Shown here: piece after piece, positions 1 through 7,909 of the stretch
How the letters are laid out: each line of letters opens with the position of its first letter
Position numbering within the stretch: the stretch's first letter is position 1
NCBI RefSeq assembly: GCF_026241225.1
Contig: NZ_JAPFQP010000001.1
Coordinates: 248,001 to 312,000, forward strand
Reading direction: 5' to 3'
DNA: 64,000 bases
From: Lentiprolixibacter aurantiacus
Lineage (GTDB): Bacteria > Bacteroidota > Bacteroidia > Flavobacteriales > Flavobacteriaceae
Position numbers and translations under genes: made by a program
The notes under the pieces: generated by a model
What the model was told of the DNA's origin: nothing
The model's input: the letters and a program-made list of their open reading frames with translations, nothing else
The model's database searches: none

Positions 1-1248
1 GCAGTGGATAGGGTCACTAATATTATGGTTCATGACATATTCTCACCTCCTGTTGCCAGCCGGATATATGCCTATCCCAATATTGCTGCCTACGAAATCA
101 TGGCGTTGAACAATGAAGGGTACAATTCCCTTTCCGGACAGGTTCGCGACCTAAGTCCCATTCCAAAACCAGAAGCGGAAAAGGCCATAAATTACTCCCT
201 TGCCGCACTCATTGCCCATATGGATGTAAGCCGCCGACTGATCTTCACAGAGGAAATGATCGAGGTATTCCGCGACAGCCTCTATGGTGTTTGGGAAGGG
301 CAAAACAGCAAGGAATTTAACGAATCCAAAGAATACGGCCTTAGAGTAGCTGAACATATTGCTTCCTGGATGGATAAGGACAACTACAAGCAAACCAGGA
401 CCATGCCGAAGTTTACTGTTGATACGGACAATCCCGGGCGCTGGCAGCCTACACCTCCGGCCTATATGGATGGGATTGAACCTCACTGGAACAAAATCAG
501 GCCATTTGTGATTGACTCTGCCGATCAGTTCAAGCCTGTTCCCCCTCCTCCATTCTCCATGGAGGAAGGATCGGACTTTTATAAGGAGGTAAAGGAGGTA
601 TACGACATCAGCAATGAAATAACAGAAAAAGGAGATACTTCAGAGGAAATTGAAATTGCGCAGTTCTGGGATTGCAATCCCTATGTTTCCGTAACCCGGG
701 GACACCTGATGTTTGCCACCAAGAAAATCACTCCCGGAGCCCACTGGATTGGAATTACAAAGATAGCCTGCAGAAAAACCAACAGCTCCTTTGACGATGC
801 CCTGTATGCCTATACGAAAGCTTCCATTGCCATGGCCGATGCATTTATCAGTTGCTGGGATGAAAAATACCGCAGTAATCTGATACGGCCGGAAACTTTG
901 ATTAATGAACACTTTAACGACAACTGGAAACCCATTTTACAAACCCCTCCTTTTCCGGAATATACCAGTGGTCATAGTGTAGTTTCTGGAGCCGCAGCAA
1001 CCACCCTTACTAATATCTTCGGTGATAATTTCGCATTTGATGATGATACGGAACTGCGGTATGGACTGCCTGTGCGAAGTTTTAATTCCTTTAATGAAGC
1101 TGCAGATGAAGCTGCTATAAGTAGGATGTACGGGGGTATCCACTACAGGACGGCAGTAGAGGTTGGTGTTAAACAGGGGCGTGATCTTGGTAAATTTGTA
1201 TTGGAAAATCTAAATATGACTAAGGAAACAATAGTAGCTACTAAATAA
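1..1248 (+). CDS. Vanadium-dependent haloperoxidase / PAP2-type phosphatase family protein (5' partial)
   Basis: The reading frame is open at the left edge, so the N terminus (probably a signal peptide) lies outside the window; the GTG at 4 is only the first in-window start codon. Numbering from that codon, the vanadate/phosphate pocket motifs of the vanadium chloroperoxidase and PAP2 superfamily are all present: a K-x6-RP block (K288, R295), an SGH block with the acid/base histidine (H324) and an SR-x5-H block (R374, H380). The family either oxidises halides with peroxide or hydrolyses phosphate esters, usually outside the cytoplasm. The motifs cannot separate the two activities. The next gene starts 7 bases downstream, so they are probably cotranscribed. 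Confidence 0.85.
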   Translation, partial: AVDRVTNIMVHDIFSPPVASRIYAYPNIAAYEIMALNNEGYNSLSGQVRDLSPIPKPEAEKAINYSLAALIAHMDVSRRLIFTEEMIEVFRDSLYGVWEGQNSKEFNESKEYGLRVAEHIASWMDKDNYKQTRTMPKFTVDTDNPGRWQPTPPAYMDGIEPHWNKIRPFVIDSADQFKPVPPPPFSMEEGSDFYKEVKEVYDISNEITEKGDTSEEIEIAQFWDCNPYVSVTRGHLMFATKKITPGAHWIGITKIACRKTNSSFDDALYAYTKASIAMADAFISCWDEKYRSNLIRPETLINEHFNDNWKPILQTPPFPEYTSGHSVVSGAAATTLTNIFGDNFAFDDDTELRYGLPVRSFNSFNEAADEAAISRMYGGIHYRTAVEVGVKQGRDLGKFVLENLNMTKETIVATK

Positions 1249-1255
1249 CAAATCG

Positions 1256-2152
1256 ATGAAAAAGATTTTATTCGTTGTGGGCGTCTTATTAATAGGCGGT
1301 CTTGTTTGGTATTTATTTCTAAGGCCTTATGATTATGTGGTAAACTTTAAGGCTAAAACATTTCCGGGAGCAATTCAACAGACTATTCAGCTGTGGAATA
1401 ATAGACTCGATAACTCAGAGATAATAGCTAAAGAGGGAATTACTGAATTTACCCAGCAACTAAAATTCGGTGATTCGGTTCATATATACGAATGGCAGAT
1501 AATACGTATCAATGACTCGCTTTCCAAGATTAAGGTCTATGCCAGGGATCGGGATTATAGTTTGAGCAATAAAATTGCAATACCTTTTTCAGATACTGAC
1601 TTTGAAAAGCGAACCAGAAAAACCATTTTGGATCTTGGAGAAATGCTGGTAAACCATATCGATAAATTTAAGGTTGATGTAATAGGAAAGGAGCAACTGA
1701 AAAGTACATACTGTGCATGTACTACATTGCAGACCAACCAGTTAGACAAAACCAAGGCAATGAGGAATGACTTTCCTTTATTGGATAGTTTCTTTGTCAG
1801 CAATGATGTTCAGCTAAACGGGCAACCGTTTATTGAAGTAACGGCTTGGGATATGCTAAAGGATAGTATTCAATTTAACTTCTGCTACCCAATTATACAA
1901 CCAGAGCTCGATCCCTTCCATCCGGAGATAACCTACAAAAGACTTACTCGCCAGCAGGCAATAAAAGCAGTATACTATGGAAACTATACGACATCTGATA
2001 GAGCCTGGTACGCTTTGTTAGATTATGCGAAGGAAAATAATCTGGAAGTGACAGGCCTTCCTGTCGAATTTTTCTTTAACAACCCGAATTTGGGAGGGGA
2101 TGAACTGAATTGGAGAGCTGAAGTTTATATGCCCATTAAAGATGCGCTTTAG
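1256..2152 (+). CDS. Membrane-anchored SRPBCC domain plus GyrI-like effector-binding domain protein
   Basis: 298 residues. Residues 4-24 form one hydrophobic N-terminal segment, an uncleaved anchor or signal. Residues about 25-150 look like an SRPBCC (polyketide cyclase/START-like) fold. The C-terminal part, from about residue 210, has the pattern of a GyrI-like/AraC effector-binding domain: an ordered run from YYGNY through WYALLDYAKENNLE to an acidic VYMPIKD end. Such domains bind small molecules; no enzymatic residues are evident. The architecture is common in Bacteroidota but I know of no firm function. The gene lies 7 bases after the haloperoxidase-like gene and overlaps the next gene by 11 bases, which suggests one operon. 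Confidence 0.7.
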   Translation: MKKILFVVGVLLIGGLVWYLFLRPYDYVVNFKAKTFPGAIQQTIQLWNNRLDNSEIIAKEGITEFTQQLKFGDSVHIYEWQIIRINDSLSKIKVYARDRDYSLSNKIAIPFSDTDFEKRTRKTILDLGEMLVNHIDKFKVDVIGKEQLKSTYCACTTLQTNQLDKTKAMRNDFPLLDSFFVSNDVQLNGQPFIEVTAWDMLKDSIQFNFCYPIIQPELDPFHPEITYKRLTRQQAIKAVYYGNYTTSDRAWYALLDYAKENNLEVTGLPVEFFFNNPNLGGDELNWRAEVYMPIKDAL

Positions 2153-2996
2153 TCTCTTATTGGCTCTGCTTCCTTCGCTTTTTATCATGTGCGCCCAGTA
2201 CGGGCAGCTAACCCCCATAGCCGACCTCCCCAAAAGGCTCAATGAAAGCTCTGGGATGGTGGCAGTAAACGGGGAGGCCGTCTGGATCATAGAAGACAGT
2301 GGAAACCCGGATAAGATCTTTAAAGTGGATTTACAGGGAAAACTGCTTAAAGAGTTTAAGGTTAAAAATGCCCGTAACCACGACTGGGAAGCACTTGCGC
2401 AAGATCCTGAGGGCAATCTTTATGTTGGCGATATTGGGAATAATGAAAACCATAGGCAAGACCTGGTGATCTATAAACTGCCTGATCCGGATAAGGAAAA
2501 AGGGGATAAAATAGATTCGGAAAAGATTCATTATCGCTACCCGGACCAGGATAAATACCCCCCTAAACGAAAAGACTTTCGCTACAATGCAGAAGGGTTG
2601 TTTTACAAAGATGGCTTCCTCTATGTTGTAAGCAAGGATATGACTCGACCCTACCAGGGAGAAGCCCGAATCTATAAAATCCCTGCTGTGCCCGGAAAGC
2701 ATAAGGCTGAGCTTGTTTCGGTGATAAATACCTGTGATGATTCCCGCAGATGCTCTATAACCGGGGCAGACCTTTCTCCGGACGGAAAAACACTTGTTTT
2801 TCTTAGCTACGGTCAGCTATGGGTGTTTAAAGACTTCAAGGGCGATGATTTTACTTCAGGAACAATAGACCTCATAGACCTGAGAGCCAATACACAACTG
2901 GAAGCCATTACATTCCTGGACAATAATACCCTCTTGCTCTCCGATGAATGGAGCGGGGGTGGCGGGAGGAACCTTTACCGCTACACCCTCAATTAA
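2142..2996 (+). CDS. Secreted beta-propeller-like protein of unknown function
   Basis: 284 residues with an N-terminal hydrophobic signal of about 18 residues. A cysteine at the end of this segment (FIMC) is a poor lipobox, so lipidation is uncertain. The mature part has recurring short beta-strand blades (DWEALAQDPEGNLYVGDIGNN, a YNAEGLFY blade, a TGADLSPDGKTLVFLSYG blade, then LEAITFLDNNTLLLSDEW), the pattern of a six-bladed propeller related to SdiA-regulated/NHL-type proteins. No catalytic motif is apparent. It starts inside the preceding gene and its stop overlaps the stop of the convergent phosphoesterase gene. Confidence 0.6.
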   Translation: MRFSLLLALLPSLFIMCAQYGQLTPIADLPKRLNESSGMVAVNGEAVWIIEDSGNPDKIFKVDLQGKLLKEFKVKNARNHDWEALAQDPEGNLYVGDIGNNENHRQDLVIYKLPDPDKEKGDKIDSEKIHYRYPDQDKYPPKRKDFRYNAEGLFYKDGFLYVVSKDMTRPYQGEARIYKIPAVPGKHKAELVSVINTCDDSRRCSITGADLSPDGKTLVFLSYGQLWVFKDFKGDDFTSGTIDLIDLRANTQLEAITFLDNNTLLLSDEWSGGGGRNLYRYTLN

Positions 2997-5900
2997 AATC
3001 CAAATCCCAGAGCGAAAGCAAACCGCAGACCATCGTCGCTGTTGAACAGGGATATGCTCCCGGCAATAACATCAGCAGCATTTACAAAAAAGCCTGCCCC
3101 TACGGAGGTATTCCATTGCTCTTCATTGAAGTCGGGGTTCAATAAAAGGTTGTCGTCTACCCAAACTCTTCCTACATCAAATCCTCCAAAAAGACCCGTC
3201 TCTATGGGTAAAATACCTGTCTTCTTCCTGCCGAAATTCCATCTGATATCAGAGCTTTGATAAAAGGCATTTTTTCCTGAAAACCGCTGGAAACGGTAGC
3301 CTCTAAGACCATCATTCCCACCAATACTAGCCGCCTGGTAAAACTCAAAATCATCCCCAAAATTCAAGTGCGCCTTAGAACGGGTGGCAAATACCAAATC
3401 TCCGGAAGGTATGAGGCGATAAGCAAAATCAAGAGAGGGGATCAGGTAGCCAAAGCCATTAGATTCATCAAGGTTTTGGGTATACCCAAATTGTAGCGCA
3501 AACTTCATCCCCAAGGTGGGGAAGGCCGGATTGTCGCTGTTTTCAAAAACATAGGAGGCCTCTGTATTCAGGAAGGTTTTTTGTTGGTCCGAGGGAAAAG
3601 CTACTACATAGTTTTCAATAAAACGCCCCTCGGTTTCTTCCAGTTCAAAGGATTGATAATTGACCCCGATATTAAACATTCCTCCATGTTCACCACGGTG
3701 AACCAGTCCGGTTCCGAAACTCAGTTTCCCCAGCTTTACACGGTTGTAATCCAGGTCAAAATTATCGTCATCCTCTGCATTGGGGTTGGGCGTTGAGTTT
3801 CCGTAACCAAAGAAGTTCCTCGCAAAATTGGGGCTGGTGAATTCGCCTCCTAAAGTCAGGTTCCAGGAGCCCAGCACATTGGCAAATTCCCCCTGGTATG
3901 CCAGTTCAAAACCACTTGTAGCCGTATAGAAAAAGCCACTAATAGTGTGCTGTGAGGTAAAGGGGTTTCGTTCAAATCCATTGACGGTATAAGTATTGGT
4001 CAATCCTACTTTAATTCCGTCATCCGGATTGCCCCCTATTCCCGGGATCAGCAAGTTGGAATTATACCTGGGCTTTTTATAATCATAATTGTTGGTTTCG
4101 TAATCGTCCCGTATATGCCTTATGCCTTTACCGGTAATAAAAGTATTTGGCTTGCTACTGTAATCATATAAATGCACCTTGTTCCCATTCTCAATCTCGT
4201 AAACATCATTGTTTAGTCCGCCTATCAGTCTTACCTTAATAAGGTCATCCCCTTCGCCATCTACATAAAAATGGTCATCATCATCCAGGGCATAGATCCA
4301 GATTTCTCTGGTGCTTTTGCGATTGTAAACGCGGTTATGGATAACATCGGCTTTTTCTCCATCCTTTATACGATATCCAACCACCCTGGTATCACCATTG
4401 GGCAAGCGGGTAATATCGAACCGGTCGTCCTTATCAGTTCCCGTTACAATGGCATATTTGTTTACCACATCGGCATAGCGGCCAGCTATGTCCACAATAT
4501 TGGCCCTTCTCCCTTTTAGTTTCTTTTTTATGTCTTCCAGGCTGGCATCCTGCACTTCCCCTGGAACCTTTTTGAAAGCAGTTTCAATTACGTCATCGGT
4601 CAAATTCTGCTGAATAAAAGCGGCTTCTGCCAGCCACACGGATTTACCTGAATTACCAACTAATGCCACATCCAATGGATAGGGTTCCACATTCATCCAG
4701 TCTACATATTTCAATTCTTCGTCATAGGCATTTAAAAGTCTTATGGGTGGTACGAGGGCAGTGGCTATTCCCATAATAAAACCATCATCCATCTTGGAAA
4801 AGGCCTGGTCGCGGTCACGGGGCACAGGACGGTAAAGCGTTGTGTCTCCTTCCTCAAAAACGGCCCATCGCCATTGGTCCTGGTGCCGATCCCAGTCGCC
4901 TATCAGCATATCAAATACACGGGCACGGATATAGGCCTTTTCATCTATTTTGTACTCCTCATCCTTGCGTAATTTGTCCAGCATGTCATGGGTGCTGATC
5001 AACTCATCGGAATACCCGAATCCTGGGTTCTTGCCATGCCCATCACCTGCCCGCTCTTCAATCATATACAGGGCATCCCCGAATTCGTCATTAAACCGGC
5101 CAATAGCTTTTTGTCTGGGAACATAGTAAAGTTCCGGGTTGGTATGGTATACCCCTGCGGCATCGGAAAGGGTTCCTATAGCCAGAAAGGTATAAGGGTG
5201 GGAGGCCGTGAAGCCATCCATGAAAAGCGCCTCAACTCCTGTATCCTCAAATTCCTCTTTCACATACTGGTCCCTGAAGGCAACCGCCTGTATATACTGG
5301 AGTGCATTTTTACGAATAGCCCGCATCATGAATTCCCTACCTTCGGAATCCTCGAAACGCAGTGAGTTCGACTGGTTTCCCCCTCCTTTTCTAACCGGGG
5401 TTAATCCGCCAAACAAAGTGTCCAGGTTTACTGTGGGAACCTCAATCTCCCGGCTGAAAAGCTCCCTGTACTTTTCGCCCCAAAACCACTTATAAAAATT
5501 AGATTTATTTGTTTCGGAACTCGAATAGACTGAAGACTTTACCTTCTCAGGATAGGTGGAAAAAGTAAATTCCTCCTCCTTTTCTTCCCCGAAAACATCG
5601 GTTTCATAAACCAGTTTGTTACCGGCGGTGTAATAGCGCACATAGGAAGAACCATCCTTAAAAACATCCAAACGGGCATATCCCTGGGCCCCATAACTAA
5701 ATTGTCCATAGCCCACATTTCGGGTCGGATTTAGCTTGGACCCGGAACCACTAACGATCTGCCTTAAATTCTGATCTACCAGATACTGCAGGTTGTGCTC
5801 ATGACCAGACACAAAAACTACTTTGTTATTTTCCCGGGACAGTGTAGTAATACGATCAATTAATTCCCTGTAACGCCTGTGCTGCTGATCGGCCGGGGAT

Positions 5901-6682
5901 ACACCTCCGGTTTTACGAACCACATTCTTAAGTGTTCCCAGACCCGGTAACGGGGTTAAATGCGACTTGAAGGAGAATTGCCCACCATGCGGGCCATTGG
6001 TATACATGGGGTGGTGGATGGCTACCACGGTTGTCTTACCCCTTGCTTTTTTGATCAGGCTTGCGTACTCATCAAAAAAGCGGTTCCTGTTCCGGATTTC
6101 ACAATCGTCATTGATCCCGGGAAACTTGTCCCATTTAGCCACATACCATTCCGAATCCACAATGATCAGTACTGCCTCATCATTGATATCTACCTTAGTG
6201 ATCGGGCATCCATTTTCCGGGAGGAAGGAATCTTTCCCCAGCAGGTCTTCCACAAATTCTTCCTGCCGCTTTAACCCTTTTGGGCCATCGCTATACCAGT
6301 CGTGATTACCAGGAATGAAGATGGTATTTCCTTTAAATAATTTGGCGACCCCGGCCTGTGCCTTTAGCTGATGTTCCGCAAAGTCCCTGCCCCTGGTATT
6401 TTTTTTAGGCAACCCATGGGGGTAAATATTATCTCCCAGGTACAGCAGTGTACTATTAGCCGGAGCACGGTCAATAATTTTCTCCAGGCCTGAAAGCGCC
6501 GGAGACTTGCTCCCCATTGGAGAGTTGCCCGCATCCCCAACGAGATAAAAACTATGTGCAATGGCCTTATCGGGAAATCTGGAAATGCTCGTTGGTTCCT
6601 TGTATTGAGGCGTATAGGTTGCGCACCCTACAAGAAGGGACAGCAGGGTAATGCTGCAATGTTTTCTGAACTTCAACGTCAA
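2993..6682 (-). CDS. Outer-membrane lipoprotein: calcineurin-like phosphoesterase, kinase-like motif region, BamA/Omp85-type beta-barrel
   Basis: 1229 residues. Residues 1-20 are a lipoprotein signal with lipobox LVGC (C20). A calcineurin-like metallophosphoesterase domain follows with D50, GDN at 83-85, GNHD at 125-128, a paired HH near 223-224 and GHEH at 293-296, so its metal site appears complete. Around residues 594-629 sits a second motif block, GDWDRHQDQ followed by PRDRDQAF, which resembles the catalytic Asp and metal-binding Asp of CotH/HipA/Fam20-type atypical kinases. The last roughly 350 residues are amphipathic strands with a GLRGYRFQRF segment and a terminal phenylalanine, as in Omp85/surface-antigen barrels. 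Bacteroidota homologues are usually named only metallophosphoesterase. The substrate is unknown. The gene is divergent from the HD-PycTM gene with about 30 bases between starts. Confidence 0.8.
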   Translation of the reverse strand: MTLKFRKHCSITLLSLLVGCATYTPQYKEPTSISRFPDKAIAHSFYLVGDAGNSPMGSKSPALSGLEKIIDRAPANSTLLYLGDNIYPHGLPKKNTRGRDFAEHQLKAQAGVAKLFKGNTIFIPGNHDWYSDGPKGLKRQEEFVEDLLGKDSFLPENGCPITKVDINDEAVLIIVDSEWYVAKWDKFPGINDDCEIRNRNRFFDEYASLIKKARGKTTVVAIHHPMYTNGPHGGQFSFKSHLTPLPGLGTLKNVVRKTGGVSPADQQHRRYRELIDRITTLSRENNKVVFVSGHEHNLQYLVDQNLRQIVSGSGSKLNPTRNVGYGQFSYGAQGYARLDVFKDGSSYVRYYTAGNKLVYETDVFGEEKEEEFTFSTYPEKVKSSVYSSSETNKSNFYKWFWGEKYRELFSREIEVPTVNLDTLFGGLTPVRKGGGNQSNSLRFEDSEGREFMMRAIRKNALQYIQAVAFRDQYVKEEFEDTGVEALFMDGFTASHPYTFLAIGTLSDAAGVYHTNPELYYVPRQKAIGRFNDEFGDALYMIEERAGDGHGKNPGFGYSDELISTHDMLDKLRKDEEYKIDEKAYIRARVFDMLIGDWDRHQDQWRWAVFEEGDTTLYRPVPRDRDQAFSKMDDGFIMGIATALVPPIRLLNAYDEELKYVDWMNVEPYPLDVALVGNSGKSVWLAEAAFIQQNLTDDVIETAFKKVPGEVQDASLEDIKKKLKGRRANIVDIAGRYADVVNKYAIVTGTDKDDRFDITRLPNGDTRVVGYRIKDGEKADVIHNRVYNRKSTREIWIYALDDDDHFYVDGEGDDLIKVRLIGGLNNDVYEIENGNKVHLYDYSSKPNTFITGKGIRHIRDDYETNNYDYKKPRYNSNLLIPGIGGNPDDGIKVGLTNTYTVNGFERNPFTSQHTISGFFYTATSGFELAYQGEFANVLGSWNLTLGGEFTSPNFARNFFGYGNSTPNPNAEDDDNFDLDYNRVKLGKLSFGTGLVHRGEHGGMFNIGVNYQSFELEETEGRFIENYVVAFPSDQQKTFLNTEASYVFENSDNPAFPTLGMKFALQFGYTQNLDESNGFGYLIPSLDFAYRLIPSGDLVFATRSKAHLNFGDDFEFYQAASIGGNDGLRGYRFQRFSGKNAFYQSSDIRWNFGRKKTGILPIETGLFGGFDVGRVWVDDNLLLNPDFNEEQWNTSVGAGFFVNAADVIAGSISLFNSDDGLRFAFALGFGF

Positions 6683-6714
6683 AATTTCGTAATTTGGAAC
6701 TTCAATTTTATAGT

Positions 6715-7902
6715 ATGTCGGATATACTGCAAAAAACTGAACACTACGTAGTAGATTTATTGACGAATCATTTGGATTCGAACTACCGATACCACAACCT
6801 CAAACATACCCAACGAGTAGTTAAAAGTACCAAAGAATTATTGAACCACCACAATTTGTCGGAGGAGGATCAGGTAGCGCTCATCCTGACTGCCTGGCTG
6901 CATGATACAGGATACACGCAGGGCACCGATGAACATGAAAAAAAAAGTTGTGGCATTGCCCGGAAATTCCTGAAAGAACAAGGCGTGGAAAAAGCAATAA
7001 TCGATAAGGTGGAAACCTATATTATGGCCACTAAACGATATTACCAGCCCACTTCCGAACAGGAAAAAATTATCCGGGACGCAGATTCTTCACATTTTGG
7101 CAAAAAGTCTTACTGGGAAACCGCAGAAGAATTGAAAACCGAGCTTGAGCTATTAGGACTTGCGAGTTACAGCGGTCAGGAATGGAGAGAGGTTAATATA
7201 GACTTTTTCAAAAAAGAACACGAGTTCTACACGGACTACGCCAAAGAACAGTGGCAAGCGGGAAAGGATAAGAACCTCAGTAAACTGATCAAGGATAAAA
7301 AAACGGAATATGATATCGCCAAAAAAGAGAAGCTGAAAGCAAAATATAAGCGCGAATCCCCGGACAGAGGTATACAGACCTTGTACAGGGTAACTCTCAA
7401 GAATCACCTCACCCTGAGTAATATTGCCGATACCAAAGCCAATATCTTACTTTCTGTAAATGCCATAATCATTTCCCTTGCCCTGTCTAACCTGATCCCC
7501 AAACTGGATAATCCTTCCAATACCTATTTGATCTATCCAACGGTGATATTCATTGTTTTTAGTGTGGCGTCAATGGTACTGGCCGTGCTGGCTACCAGAC
7601 CCAATGTTACTCGCGGGAAGTTTACCATGGAAGATGTGAAACAAAAGAAAGTGAACCTGCTTTTTTTTGGCAACTTTCACAAAATGAAGCTGGACGACTA
7701 CGAATGGGCTATTGGAGAGCTGGTGAAGGATAAGGATTACATCTATTCCTCACTGACCAAAGACCTGTACTTCCTGGGTTTGGTACTGAATAGAAAGTAC
7801 AATATCCTGAGATGGACCTACACCATCTTTATGATTGGGATTATTGTTTCGGTGATTTCTTTCGGGGTCGCTTTTAAATATTTTGGCCCGGATAGGATCT
7901 AA
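6715..7902 (+). CDS. HD-domain phosphohydrolase fused to a Pycsar-effector-like (PycTM/DUF5706) membrane domain
   Basis: 395 residues from the ATG at 6715; an in-frame ATG at 6694 would add seven residues and lies closer to the divergent gene. The N-terminal half is an HD domain with a full metal set: H31 in YHNLKHTQRV, the H63-D64 pair and an Asp at 122/124 (RDAD). After a charged, probably coiled linker (about 190-225) comes the SNIADTKANILLSVNAIIIS stretch and three membrane segments (about 240-262, 272-295, 364-388). This is the pattern of the PycTM effector domain of Pycsar cyclic-pyrimidine immune systems. HD proteins hydrolyse nucleotide or phosphate bonds. No pyrimidine cyclase is nearby, so a Pycsar role is inference; a stand-alone nucleotide-responsive membrane protein is equally possible. 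Confidence 0.85.
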   Translation: MSDILQKTEHYVVDLLTNHLDSNYRYHNLKHTQRVVKSTKELLNHHNLSEEDQVALILTAWLHDTGYTQGTDEHEKKSCGIARKFLKEQGVEKAIIDKVETYIMATKRYYQPTSEQEKIIRDADSSHFGKKSYWETAEELKTELELLGLASYSGQEWREVNIDFFKKEHEFYTDYAKEQWQAGKDKNLSKLIKDKKTEYDIAKKEKLKAKYKRESPDRGIQTLYRVTLKNHLTLSNIADTKANILLSVNAIIISLALSNLIPKLDNPSNTYLIYPTVIFIVFSVASMVLAVLATRPNVTRGKFTMEDVKQKKVNLLFFGNFHKMKLDDYEWAIGELVKDKDYIYSSLTKDLYFLGLVLNRKYNILRWTYTIFMIGIIVSVISFGVAFKYFGPDRI

Positions 7903-7909
7903 GCAGGCT

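Noticed and set aside
3042-6561. Several open frames of 60-125 codons antisense to the large phosphoesterase gene
   Set aside because: They are frame shadows of a long conserved gene: no signal peptides, family motifs or start contexts of their own.
6715-7902. A complete Pycsar operon around the PycTM protein
   Set aside because: No adenylate/pyrimidine cyclase-like gene is adjacent or elsewhere in the window; only the effector-like half is seen.
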